Shown here piece by piece: positions 9,077 to 18,800 of a stretch of DNA of 64,000 bases. A model generated the notes under the pieces. It searched no databases, was not told the origin of the DNA, and was given only the letters and a program-made list of their open reading frames with translations. Position numbers and translations under genes: made by a program. The stretch lies in contig CAZAQV010000009.1 of the NCBI GenBank assembly GCA_964487255.1, positions 1 to 64,000 of the forward strand, read 5' to 3'. This DNA is from CAZAQV01 sp964487255 (lineage in GTDB: Bacteria; Myxococcota_A; Polyangia; Polyangiales; CAZAQV01). The stretch's first letter is position 1. The number at the start of each line of letters is the position of its first letter.

Positions 9077-9594
9077 CGCCCGAGCTTCGCCGGGAGTTGT
9101 TCTGGTTTGCGGCGCTCGCACTCGCACTGGTCGGGCTTCGCGGCTACTTGTTCTCGCAGGAGACTGTCGTTTTCGAGGGCAACCTTCCGGACGAAAAAGA
9201 GACCCTCACGCCGCTTTTCCAGGTCCGGCGCGATACGCCCGTGCGAATCCGCATCACACGCACCGACGGCAGCAGCAACCAACCCCTCGAAATCGAACTG
9301 TTCGACGCCGACGGTCGCCTCCTCGTTCACGAGCCCATGTTCTTGGGAAAGGCGCACGACGCCTCCGACACGTTGCTCTTCTCCGTGCAACAGGGTGAAG
9401 TTTCTTTTCGCATCTTGCGAGACGTGCCTTCGCGCGACCCTTTGCACCTGACGGTGGTCGCGGGAGCACAATCTCATCAACATTTTGGCGTCGCCTTTTT
9501 TGCCCTGCTCGCGCCACCTTTGTTCCGCTACGCGCGTAGACGTCGAAAGCGCCCGCATCCAACAACCACAGAAAGACCAGACCATGGAACTTGA
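9073..9594 (+). CDS. Unknown two-TM protein in DUF4178 cluster
   Basis: 173 residues from GTG 9073, overlapping the preceding stop by four bases (GTGA). It has an N-terminal membrane helix (LFWFAALALALVGLRGYLFS), a beta-rich middle likely outside the cytoplasm (VVFEGNLPDEKETLTPLFQV, PLEIELFDADGRLLV) and a second hydrophobic segment near 135-150 (HFGVAFFALLAPPLF) followed by an Arg/Lys-rich tail. No named domain recognised. Overlap with both neighbours suggests translational coupling within the cluster. Confidence 0.65.
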   Translation: MTPELRRELFWFAALALALVGLRGYLFSQETVVFEGNLPDEKETLTPLFQVRRDTPVRIRITRTDGSSNQPLEIELFDADGRLLVHEPMFLGKAHDASDTLLFSVQQGEVSFRILRDVPSRDPLHLTVVAGAQSHQHFGVAFFALLAPPLFRYARRRRKRPHPTTTERPDHGT

Positions 9595-9805
9595 AGCCGC
9601 TCTCACTACCGCCATCATCGCGTCCATTATCTTTACCATCATGGGCATCATCCTCTTTACATTGACATTCGTTGTGGTGGACAAACTCTCGCCATTTTCG
9701 CTTCGTAAGGTTATCGAAGAAGACCAAAACATCGCGATCGGGATCGTGCTGGCCAGCGTAATTATTGGCACAGCCATCATCGTCTCCGCTGCGGTACACG
9801 GTTAG
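9584..9805 (+). CDS. DUF350 half-unit membrane protein, copy 1
   Basis: 73 residues from ATG 9584, overlapping the previous gene by 11 bases. Two hydrophobic helices flank the conserved VVDKLSPFSLRKVIEEDQNIA loop region; the second helix contains AIGIVLASVIIGTAIIVSAA. This matches one repeat unit of DUF350 (YjfL family), whose usual members carry two such units in about 130 residues. Here each unit is a separate gene (see next entry). Inner-membrane location predicted; function unknown. The start is set by the first Met giving a complete unit. Confidence 0.8.
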   Translation: MELEAALTTAIIASIIFTIMGIILFTLTFVVVDKLSPFSLRKVIEEDQNIAIGIVLASVIIGTAIIVSAAVHG

Positions 9806-9814
9806 GAGGGCGCT

Positions 9815-10039
9815 ATGAATATCGACTGGCAGCTTCTCTTTCACGCAAGCATGCAGGCACTCATCTTCTCGGTCGTGGGCCTCATCCTCTTCGGTGTTTC
9901 ATACTTAGCCATCGCGAAAATCACCCCTTTCTCGATTCGCAAGGAACTTGAAGATGACCACAACACCGCGCTCGCGCTGATTTTGGGCGCGATCATCATC
10001 GGGATTGCGCTCATCGTATCCGCCTCCGTAAGGGGCTGA
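9815..10039 (+). CDS. DUF350 half-unit membrane protein, copy 2
   Basis: 74 residues from ATG 9815, preceded by a good TAGGAGG Shine-Dalgarno. It is clearly paralogous to the previous protein: SYLAIAKITPFSIRKELEDD aligns with the copy 1 loop, followed by an analogous helix (ALALILGAIIIGIALIVSAS). Together the two probably replace a single two-repeat DUF350 protein and may assemble as a heteromer. Twenty bases separate it from the aminopropyltransferase-like gene. Confidence 0.8.
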   Translation: MNIDWQLLFHASMQALIFSVVGLILFGVSYLAIAKITPFSIRKELEDDHNTALALILGAIIIGIALIVSASVRG

Positions 10040-10058
10040 GCAGAATCGCCAAAAAACG

Positions 10059-11576
10059 ATGATAAGAGGTCGCGTTGCGGTTTTGTACCTGACGGTCTTG
10101 GTCATTGCGACCTCGGGTTTGGTGTATGAGCTGATCGCCGGAACGCTTGCAAGCTACGTACTCGGCGACTCGGTCACGCAATTTTCGACTACCATCGGCG
10201 CCTACCTCTTCGCCATGGGCTTGGGCTCGTTTCTCTCCAAGTACGTCGACGCACCGGCCGTTCGCTTTTTGGACATCGAACTCGCGGTAGCACTCGTGGG
10301 TGGACTCTCGGCTCCCTTTTTGTTCGTGATGTTCTCCCATTCTCAATCGTTCTCAATCTTTCTATACGGCACGATCGGCACGACCGGGGTACTGGTAGGC
10401 CTTGAGATTCCTCTCTTGATGCGCATCCTTCGGGACGAACTCGACTTCAAAGACTTGGTCGCACGAGTACTCGGCGTCGACTATATCGGAGCACTCTTCG
10501 GCTCAGTCCTTTTTGCCATTGTCCTCATGCCACGTCTCGGCTTGAACCGAACGTCCATCTTGTTCGGACTCCTCAATGCTGCCGTCGCAGCCCTGGGAAC
10601 GTTCGCCCTCTCCCGCGTGCTGTCCCGGCGCCAAGTCGTGCTGTTCCGTATCAAGGCTACTGTGGTCGCGCTCGTCCTTCTAACCGCTATGGCGAACGCA
10701 GAGTCGCTGACACGCTTCGGCGAGTCGCAGCTCTATGCGGATGACATCGTTTTTGCGAAGCGCTCGCCATACCAGCGCATCATTCTCACCCAAGACCGAA
10801 AAAGCACACAGCTGTTCTTGAACGGCAACCTCCAGTTTTCGTCCCGCGATGAGTACCGCTATCACGAGACACTCGTCCACCCAGCCATGTCCCTGGCGAC
10901 AGGTGCTGCGCGAGCTTTGGTTTTGGGTGGCGGCGATGGGCTTGCCGTTCGGGAGCTATTTCGTTACCCGAGCATTGAGCACGTCGACCTCATCGACCTC
11001 GATGCCGAAGTCACGCGTCTAGCGTCAGACAACCATCGGCTTCGACAGCTGAACGAGGGGACGCTACACGACCCGCGCGTCGTCATCACGAACAGCGATG
11101 CATTTCTTTGGCTCTCTGAGCGAGGACGCAGCGAGCCTTACGACATCGTGATCATCGATTTCCCCGACCCGGGCAACTACTCGCTGGGAAAACTCTACTC
11201 GCGCCACTTCTATCGTATGCTCAAAGAGCGGCTACACCCCGCCAGCGTCGTGGTCGTGCAAAGCACATCGCCCTATTATGCGCGACGCAGCTACTGGTCG
11301 ATCGTTCAGACCATTGAAGACGCGGGCTTTTCAACGCTGCCGTATCACACACACGTACCGAGTTTCGGCGAATGGGGGTACATCCTCGCGACGCTCTCGA
11401 AACGTTCTCCCCCTCGGAGCCTTCGCGCGCAGAACCTTCGCTACCTCAACGATGAGATGCTGCCCGGGCTCTTTGTGTTCGGCAAAGACGTCTCGCGCAT
11501 CGATGTAGAGGGAAATCGCCTCAACAGCCAAGTACTCGTTCGCTACTACACAGAAGATTGGAAAGAATGGCACTAG
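10059..11576 (+). CDS. Membrane-bound polyamine aminopropyltransferase-like protein
   Basis: 505 residues. The N-terminal ~210 residues form about seven membrane helices (TVLVIATSGLVYELIAGTLA...). The C-terminal part is a spermidine-synthase fold: SPYQRIILTQD, LFLNGNLQFSSRDEYRYHE, the SAM/dcSAM loop ALVLGGGDGLAVREL, DLIDLDAEV and the active-site region IIDFPDPGNYSLGKLYS. Known family members transfer an aminopropyl group from decarboxylated SAM to a polyamine, but membrane-fused versions are largely uncharacterised and the substrate cannot be read from sequence. It sits between the DUF350 pair and a flavin amine-oxidase-like gene, which it overlaps by 10 bases. Confidence 0.87.
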   Translation: MIRGRVAVLYLTVLVIATSGLVYELIAGTLASYVLGDSVTQFSTTIGAYLFAMGLGSFLSKYVDAPAVRFLDIELAVALVGGLSAPFLFVMFSHSQSFSIFLYGTIGTTGVLVGLEIPLLMRILRDELDFKDLVARVLGVDYIGALFGSVLFAIVLMPRLGLNRTSILFGLLNAAVAALGTFALSRVLSRRQVVLFRIKATVVALVLLTAMANAESLTRFGESQLYADDIVFAKRSPYQRIILTQDRKSTQLFLNGNLQFSSRDEYRYHETLVHPAMSLATGAARALVLGGGDGLAVRELFRYPSIEHVDLIDLDAEVTRLASDNHRLRQLNEGTLHDPRVVITNSDAFLWLSERGRSEPYDIVIIDFPDPGNYSLGKLYSRHFYRMLKERLHPASVVVVQSTSPYYARRSYWSIVQTIEDAGFSTLPYHTHVPSFGEWGYILATLSKRSPPRSLRAQNLRYLNDEMLPGLFVFGKDVSRIDVEGNRLNSQVLVRYYTEDWKEWH

Positions 11577-13210
11577 GGGTCAGACTCGGTTGCCGCAGTC
11601 GACGTGATGTATTGCGCGACATCCTCGCCGGCAGCCTCGGAGCAAGCTTGCTCACGGCCTGCGATCAAACCGGACTTGAGCCGCTCAAGCTTCGAGGCGC
11701 ACTCAAGGGTCCGAACGTCAAAAGTGCGCACCGCTTACAATCACCGCCACCGTCGGCGTGGCCAACTTCTAAGGAGCAGACGGACATCGCAATCATTGGA
11801 GCGGGCGTGTCGGGGTTGGCCGCTGCTTGGCGTCTGCGAACAGAGCAAGACATCTCCATCACGCTCATTGACCTTGAGGAAACGCCCGGTGGGACTTCAC
11901 GCGGTGTCCGCACAGGTTGCTCACAGCCGCATCCATGGGGCGCGCACTACCTGCCCGTTCCCCTGTCATCGAATCCTGTCCTGATCACCCTCCTCGAAGA
12001 ACTGGGCGCCCTCGCGGGAAAAGATGAGTACGGTGAGCCGCTCGGTGCCGAGGAGCGACTCGTGCGCGCTCCCGCCGAACGGCTTTTTGATCGTGGGCGA
12101 TGGTATGAAGGCCTCTTTCTTGAGGCTCGCGCATCTCCCAAAGAGCGCGCGGAACTCACGCGCTTCGAACTCGCGATGCAACGGTTCGCGACAGAGCGAG
12201 ACGAACGCGGCACACGCGTCTTTGCCGTGCCCGTTCATCGCTCTTCACTCGACGCCAAATGGCTTGCTCTCGACCACGAAACCGCAGGCCAGTGGCTTGA
12301 CAGACAGGGGTTCGAGAGCCCGCGCCTGCGATGGCTCATTGACTACGCCTGTCGTGACGAGTTTGGCCTTCGAACCGAGAAGACGAGCGCTTGGGCAATG
12401 CTGTGGTATTTCGCCGCGAGACTCCACCCGCACACAAAAAAGGGCCGCCCATTCCTCGCCTGGCCCGAGGGAAACAGTGCACTCACACAACACATGTTCG
12501 AGCGTTGTCGGAGCGCAATCACTTACCACGGCAACACGCTCACCCAGGGCATACGCAGGGTCGAACAAGGTGTTGGCATCGACGTCTTGTTGCAGGATGG
12601 GCGCGGCGCCTTTCGAACCTTACGCGCAAAGCAAGTGATTCTCGCTGTTCCAAGTTTCGTCGCGACACGTCTCGTCGACTTACCGCGACCACTTGCACAG
12701 CCCACCTTCGGGGCTTGGGTCGTTGCCAATTTACACCTCTCGCGAAGACCGACATCTCACGGTTTTCCACAAGCCTGGGATAACGTCCTCTACGACAGCC
12801 CTTCGCTCGGCTACGTTGACGCCGGATTTCAGCGTGGTGACGACCATGGCCCCACGGTGTGGACCTACTACTTCGCACTCGCCGAGGGCGACCCACGCCA
12901 GGACCGTGCGGCGTTGATCAAGGCGTCCTTTGAGGACTGGAGTGAAATTGTCGTACGCGACCTTGAGCGGGCACACCCCGACCTGCGCAACTGTCTGGAA
13001 CGGATTGATATTTGGCGTTGGGGGCACGCCATGTCACAACCGCGGCCCGGCGCGGTCTCTGCGGCACTCGCCCAAACGGACCCGGTGCTCGTGCCGGGCG
13101 TTACGCACGCACACAGCGACCGCTCAGCGATTGCGACGTTTGAAGAAGCCTTTGACCACGGTGTCACCGCCGCCGACATTGCTCGGCGAGACCTTAAGGG
13201 TTCCTCATGA
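11567..13210 (+). CDS. Tat-exported FAD-dependent amine oxidase-like lipoprotein
   Basis: 547 residues from ATG 11567, overlapping the upstream stop. The N-terminus has a twin-arginine motif (SRRDVL) with hydrophobic stretch and lipobox-like SLLTAC, so a folded flavoprotein is probably exported and lipidated. A Rossmann FAD site appears as AIIGAGVSGLAAAWRL, with a conserved GGTSRG loop and a C-terminal FAD-binding GVTHAHSDRSAI segment, typical of flavin amine oxidase / NAD(P)-binding families. Its co-location with an aminopropyltransferase makes a polyamine or amine-modified substrate attractive, but this is inference. It overlaps the next gene by four bases. Confidence 0.82.
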   Translation: MALGVRLGCRSRRDVLRDILAGSLGASLLTACDQTGLEPLKLRGALKGPNVKSAHRLQSPPPSAWPTSKEQTDIAIIGAGVSGLAAAWRLRTEQDISITLIDLEETPGGTSRGVRTGCSQPHPWGAHYLPVPLSSNPVLITLLEELGALAGKDEYGEPLGAEERLVRAPAERLFDRGRWYEGLFLEARASPKERAELTRFELAMQRFATERDERGTRVFAVPVHRSSLDAKWLALDHETAGQWLDRQGFESPRLRWLIDYACRDEFGLRTEKTSAWAMLWYFAARLHPHTKKGRPFLAWPEGNSALTQHMFERCRSAITYHGNTLTQGIRRVEQGVGIDVLLQDGRGAFRTLRAKQVILAVPSFVATRLVDLPRPLAQPTFGAWVVANLHLSRRPTSHGFPQAWDNVLYDSPSLGYVDAGFQRGDDHGPTVWTYYFALAEGDPRQDRAALIKASFEDWSEIVVRDLERAHPDLRNCLERIDIWRWGHAMSQPRPGAVSAALAQTDPVLVPGVTHAHSDRSAIATFEEAFDHGVTAADIARRDLKGSS

Positions 13211-14334
13211 CCACGTCGCCAACCGGCACCCTTCTTTCGCATGACACCAAGTGGCTCTTCGGGCGCACCACAGACCTATGCGCGTTCGGTGGGGCCGCGG
13301 TTCTTTCGCTCGCGCTCGTTGCCATAGGCGCCGCACTCGGATGGCTGGACCAGCCCACGCCCACATGGGTGTGGGTGCTTTGCGTCCTGGGGCTCGACGT
13401 CGCACATGTCTGGGCAACACTCTTTCGTGTCTACCTGGACAAAGCCTCATTTGACGAACGCCGGGTACTCTACAGCGCAACGCCCATCGTCGCCTGGATG
13501 TGCGGCGCGCTAGTCCATTACCAGAGTGCAGCACTCTTCTGGCGACTGCTCGCCTACTTCGCGGTGTTTCACTTCGTGCGACAACAAGCCGGCTGGCTTC
13601 GACTCTACCAGCGCCGCATGCCACCCACCGACTTCGATCGACACCTGGAGCGAGCAACCGTCTACATGGCGACTCTCTTTCCCTTGTTTTGGTGGCACAC
13701 TCGCGTTCCGCGTGGGTTTACCTGGTTCATGGAAGGCGACTTTGTCGAAGTCCTTGCGACGCCGACCACGCAAGCGTTGGCAGACGCCTGTGAGCCCCTC
13801 TACTGGGCGGTGCTCGCGACGTTTCTGGCTCGACAGTTTTGGCGCGCTCGCAACGGACACCCGGCGCAGCTCGGAAAAATCCAACTGGTGGTCACGACCT
13901 GGCTCTGCTGGTGGCTCGGCATCATCGCTCTCGACAGTGATTATGCGTTCACCGTCACCAACGTCGTCATCCATGCCGTCCCTTATTTCGTCCTGACGTT
14001 TCGCTACGCAACCTTGAGTCGAAGCCTTCAGGGCAAACACCCACGCGCGCGACTCATCGCCGTTGTGCTTTTTTTACTACCGCTACTCGCACTCGCTTTC
14101 GTCGAAGAAGGCCTCTGGGACCGCTGGATCTGGATGGAACATTCCGAGCTGTTTGGATCCGGACACGAAGCCACAATGTCGGTAAAAAACTGGCTCGTAC
14201 CGCTGTTGGCACTCCCACAGCTGACCCACTACATCCTCGATGGCTTGATTTGGCGCGGTACGACGCAAAATGCTCGGTTTTTGTCGATGATTAGGCCTGG
14301 ACGGCAGGCGTCCCCGGACCCACGAATGTCTTGA
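13207..14334 (+). CDS. Polytopic membrane protein, unknown
   Basis: 375 residues starting at ATG 13207 in the ATGA overlap with the oxidoreductase stop. About eight hydrophobic helices, with conserved-looking polar membrane residues (GLDVAHVWATLFRVY, FAVFHFVRQQAGWLRLYQRR, FTVTNVVIHAVPYFVLTFRY, LPQLTHYILDGLIWR). Histidines placed in helices could be a metal or haem site, but I cannot assign a family. As the last member of the closely spaced DUF4178 cluster, it may belong to the same pathway. Confidence 0.75.
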   Translation: MTTSPTGTLLSHDTKWLFGRTTDLCAFGGAAVLSLALVAIGAALGWLDQPTPTWVWVLCVLGLDVAHVWATLFRVYLDKASFDERRVLYSATPIVAWMCGALVHYQSAALFWRLLAYFAVFHFVRQQAGWLRLYQRRMPPTDFDRHLERATVYMATLFPLFWWHTRVPRGFTWFMEGDFVEVLATPTTQALADACEPLYWAVLATFLARQFWRARNGHPAQLGKIQLVVTTWLCWWLGIIALDSDYAFTVTNVVIHAVPYFVLTFRYATLSRSLQGKHPRARLIAVVLFLLPLLALAFVEEGLWDRWIWMEHSELFGSGHEATMSVKNWLVPLLALPQLTHYILDGLIWRGTTQNARFLSMIRPGRQASPDPRMS

Positions 14335-14387
14335 AAAAGTTGGGGGCACGTGACAGACAGGCCTGGCCTCCCCACAGCGCAACCATC

Positions 14388-15836
14388 ATGCATCGAATCA
14401 TCTCAAGACATTCGCGCGCACGCGCTCGCCGCACCCCAGGTTGGCTGAGGTACGTGTTCGTTTTCGTCTTACTCAGCATTCCCGAAGTGACCTCCGCTTC
14501 GGAAGGTCACGGCATCGACCACACGGTATGGCTCGCACTCGCCGGCATTCTCATCGTCGCGAAGCTAGGGGCCGAAGCCGCGGCACGGCTCAACCAACCG
14601 GGTGTGCTCGGTGAACTGGTCGCGGGCATCCTGCTCGGCAACCTACACTTGCTCGGGATCGACATCTTTCACGAAGTTCCTCACATGACGTCGGTCGAGT
14701 TTCTTGCCGAACTCGGTGTGGTGCTATTGCTTTTTGAAGTTGGACTCGAGTCGACCCTGACCGAAATGAAGGAGGTGGCGCCCCAATCCGGCCTGGTAGC
14801 CGTTATCGGAGTGATAGCCCCAATCGGTCTCGGATACGCCGCGAGCTATCTCCTTCTGCCCGACCAGCCGCAGACGCTGCACCTTTTCGTCGGTGCCACG
14901 CTCTGTGCAACCAGCGTGGGTATCACGGCGCGCGTACTTCAGCAATTGGGCGCAATGCAACGAATCGAAACCCGCGTCATATTAGGCGCAGCTGTCATCG
15001 ACGACGTATTGGGGCTCATCGTTTTGGCCGTGGTTAGCGCTATCGCAGAAAAAGGCGCACCAACACCCAACGAAGTGCTGATGATCATCCTCTTAGCGGT
15101 CGTCTTTTTGGTGGGTTCGGTCATTTTGGGCATGTTCATCATGCCCGGCTTCTTTCGCGCCTCCTCGAAACTCAAGAGCCCAGGTGTGCTGGCGGCGGTG
15201 AGCATCGGCCTATGCCTGGCGCTTGCAGGCCTGGCTAGCCTTGCGGGTCTTGCTGCCATTGTCGGCGCGTTTGCAGCGGGCCTAATTTTGGACGAACTCC
15301 ACGTTCAACCCTTTGGAAAGCACTCTGCACACGACCTCTCAGACATCGTGGCTCCCATCGTCGGCTTGATGGCTCCCATCTTCTTCGTTCGAACGGGGAT
15401 GATGGTCGACCTCGGGCAGGTCACCTTCAGCGCGCTCGCACTGGCGGGCGCTTTAAGCGTCGTCGCGATCATCGGCAAGCTCGTGGCCGGTTGGGGCGTG
15501 GTCGGTAAGCGGGGCGGAAACCGCATGCTCATCGGCATTGGGATGATCCCGCGAGGAGAGGTCGGGCTCATCTTCGCGAACGTTGGCGCCGGCATCATGG
15601 TCGCTGGACATCCGCTCATCGAGCCGGGGGTATTTTCAGCCATCGTGGTGATGGTTATGGCCACAACCATCGTGGCACCGCCCTGGCTCGCATTCCAGAT
15701 TCGACGCGTCGAAAACCAAGAGCGCGACGCCAGCCGCGGCGCCCCCCCGCCGAGCGCACAGCGTCCTGACAAGCCAGGCGAATTGCATCGTGGCGAAAAG
15801 CCGCCCAAGTCCGACACAGCGGGAGCGCGGTCGTAA
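14388..15836 (+). CDS. CPA2-type cation:proton antiporter
   Basis: 482 residues from ATG 14388; the frame also opens at TTG 14331, overlapping the previous gene. An N-terminal hydrophobic signal-like helix (YVFVFVLLSIPEVTSA) precedes a Na+/H+ exchanger domain of about 12 helices (NQPGVLGELVAGILLGNLHL, CATSVGITARVLQQLG, VIDDVLGLIVLAVVSA, FVRTGMMVDL). The short hydrophilic tail lacks TrkA-N/RCK domains, unlike KefB/KefC. It likely exchanges Na+ or K+ for protons across the inner membrane. It ends two bases before mfd. Confidence 0.88.
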   Translation: MHRIISRHSRARARRTPGWLRYVFVFVLLSIPEVTSASEGHGIDHTVWLALAGILIVAKLGAEAAARLNQPGVLGELVAGILLGNLHLLGIDIFHEVPHMTSVEFLAELGVVLLLFEVGLESTLTEMKEVAPQSGLVAVIGVIAPIGLGYAASYLLLPDQPQTLHLFVGATLCATSVGITARVLQQLGAMQRIETRVILGAAVIDDVLGLIVLAVVSAIAEKGAPTPNEVLMIILLAVVFLVGSVILGMFIMPGFFRASSKLKSPGVLAAVSIGLCLALAGLASLAGLAAIVGAFAAGLILDELHVQPFGKHSAHDLSDIVAPIVGLMAPIFFVRTGMMVDLGQVTFSALALAGALSVVAIIGKLVAGWGVVGKRGGNRMLIGIGMIPRGEVGLIFANVGAGIMVAGHPLIEPGVFSAIVVMVMATTIVAPPWLAFQIRRVENQERDASRGAPPPSAQRPDKPGELHRGEKPPKSDTAGARS

Positions 15837-15838
15837 AA

Positions 15839-18800
15839 GTGGACGCGCTGGCCAGCGGCCTGGCGCGCGCTGACCTCAAACTGCGCGACTTTTGGCCTAC
15901 GATTCGAGCGAACGAGCATCGGGTCACGCACGTCCGCGCACTGCCCGATCCTGCACTCGCACTCGCCTTGAGCGAGGTGACCGGAGCCGAGCACGTCGTC
16001 GTCATCTTTCCAGAATCCGAGCGCGCGCATCGCTTCTATCGTCAGGTCAAAGGGTTGCGACAGGACGCGCTGTTTTTCACCGCGTTCGATACGTCGCCGT
16101 TCTTGGAGCTCGCCAAAGATCGGCGTGCCACCATGGACCGGCTCCGTTGTTTGGCTCGGGCATCCGCGCCGGATACCTGGCGAGTTTTGTGCACGTCTGT
16201 ACCGGCACTGCTGCGCAAATTGCCCCCTCCTGCAGCCCTGCGACGCTTTTCGTTCGCAATCGAAGAAACAGACATCGCGCCGCGCGAAGAGTTGGTTGAG
16301 CGTTTGGATCAAGCCGGCTACCTGCGCGTCCCGTTGGTCGAGGACCCTGGCAGCTTCGCGGTGCGTGGTGATATTGTTGATATCTATTCGCCGCTGCACG
16401 AACACCCCGTACGCGTCGAACTCGACGAGGAGCTCGTCGCTGCGCTGCGTTACTTCGACGCAGATTCACAACGGACCCAACAGGCGTGTCAGAAACTTGA
16501 GATCCCCCCCGTTCGCGAACACTTGCTGACGCCGAAGGGCGAGTCGGAGCTGCGCAAGCGAGCCCGCGCCCTCTGCGACGAGGTGAATATGCCGACCGTG
16601 CAGGCTCGCGCCCTGGTCGATGACCTCGCCGAGGGTCGGAGTTTCTACGGCATCGATGCTTGGCTCCCCTGTTTCTACAATTCCCTTACGTCTTTTCGCC
16701 AGCATCTGCCCGAACGACTTCATATGATCGTCGTCGACCCCTCGGCATGCGAAGCGCAGGCGCAGCACGACTGGGACAGCGCCGCTCAAGACAGAGAAGA
16801 GCGGCTTTCCACAGGACACCCGACATTCGCGACCGAGGCGCACTTGCTTTCTCCCGACGAGCTCGCCGCACAACTCATCGCCACGGATGGCGCAACGGCA
16901 AGCGTGCACCGAATCGCTCAACTCGGCACCGGAGACGATAGTCCGTTTTCCGCGCTCGAACCAAGCGACGAAGAACAGCTTCAGTCACTCGGCGCAGAGG
17001 ATCAGCTAGCGCTGGCGCAGACGCTCCAGCATCGCCGGGCAAGTGGCCATGAAGAAGACCTACTCGGCCCGCTCTTCACGCACGTGGGCGCATGGCTCGA
17101 AGACGGCTTTCGCGTCGTCATCGGCGCTGACTCCCAAAGCCAAGCCGAGCGCCTTCGCCAACTCTTCTCCAGCCGAGGCCACAGGCTGAGCGAGGCGCTC
17201 TCACTAGAAGCGTTTGCATCCAGTTGGACCGAGTTTGCACCCGGTTCGCTGCAACTTGTCGTCGGCGCGTGGGCCGGGGGCTTCGTCGTCGCGTCCGAAG
17301 CACTTGCGGTCGTCACAAGCGACGAGATTTTCGGAGGGCGTACGCGACGGCGTCAGACCCGGGCACGTAGACGAAAGGAAACTTCGCACTTTCTCGAAGA
17401 CCTCCAGACGCTCGCCGTCGGTGATTACGTGGTGCACATGGATCACGGCATCGGTCGTTACCTTGGCCTTGAGAAGAAGACGCTGGGCATCAGCCAGTAC
17501 GAGCAGATGCAGGGCGTCAAGGCCACAGTCATCGAGGTCGCCGCTATTGAATATGCTGGCGGAGACAAGCTCTTCGTGCCCGTCACGCGCATGGGCCAGA
17601 TGCAGCGCTACGCCTCGAAGGACGGGCACAAGCCGCGTCTCGACAAACTCGGTGGTCAGAGCTTCAAAAAAACGAAGGCACGCGTCCGAAAAGAGGTCAA
17701 GCGACTTGCAGATGACCTGCTCAAGGTCTTTGCTGAGCGCGCGGCTTTCGAGCGCGAGCCCGTCGCGTCCGCAGATGCATCGTTCACATCCTTTGAGGCC
17801 TCGTTTCCCTTCGAAGAGACCGTCGACCAGGTCAAAGCGATCGATGACGTTCTAAGTGACCTTGAGCGCGACCAGCCGATGGACCGCGTCGTATGTGGCG
17901 ACGTCGGCTTCGGAAAGACCGAGGTTGCGATGCGCGCGGCGTTTCGCGTGGCAATGGACGGACGACAAGTCGCGGTGCTCTGTCCTACAACCGTCTTGGC
18001 GCAGCAACACTTTCGCTCGTTTCGCGAACGTTTCGCCGCATACCCTATTGAAGTCCGTTCACTTTCACGATTTGTCAGCAAGGACGGACAGAGGGAAACA
18101 CTCACGGGGCTCAAAAAGGGCTCCGTCGACGTCGTGATCGGGACCCACCGTCTGCTCTCCAAAGATGTTCATTTCAAAAACCTTGGTCTGCTTGTCGTCG
18201 ATGAAGAACAGCGTTTCGGCGTCACGCACAAAGAGCGCATCAAGTCCCTGCGCGCGAAGGTCGACGTGCTCACACTGAGCGCCACACCGATTCCGCGAAC
18301 GCTTCAGATGTCGGTCGCAGGACTTCGCGACCTCTCGCTCATCACCACGGCTCCCGTGGACCGCCGGGCCGTGCGCACCTTTGTTGCGCGCTGGGATGAA
18401 CAGGTCATCCGCGACGCCGTTCGTCGCGAGCTCAGTCGCGGTGGGCAGGTCTTCTTTGTCTACAACAGAATCGAGGGCCTCTACGAGCGCGCGCAGAAGC
18501 TCCAAGACCTGATACCCGAAGCCAAGGTCGCGGTCGCCCACGGTCAAATGCGCGAGCGCGAACTCGAGCGCATCATGGTCGACTTTGTCGAGGGTCGTTA
18601 CGACGTTTTGTGTGCGACGGCGATCATCGAGAGTGGTCTCGATATTCCGCGCGCGAATACCATGATCATCGACCGTGCCGACATCTTTGGCCTGGCACAG
18701 CTCTACCAGCTTCGCGGCCGAGTCGGCCGCTCAAAAGAGCGCGCATACTGCTATCTACTGACGCCGCCCCCGAACCAAATGAGCGAAGAAGCGCGCTCGC

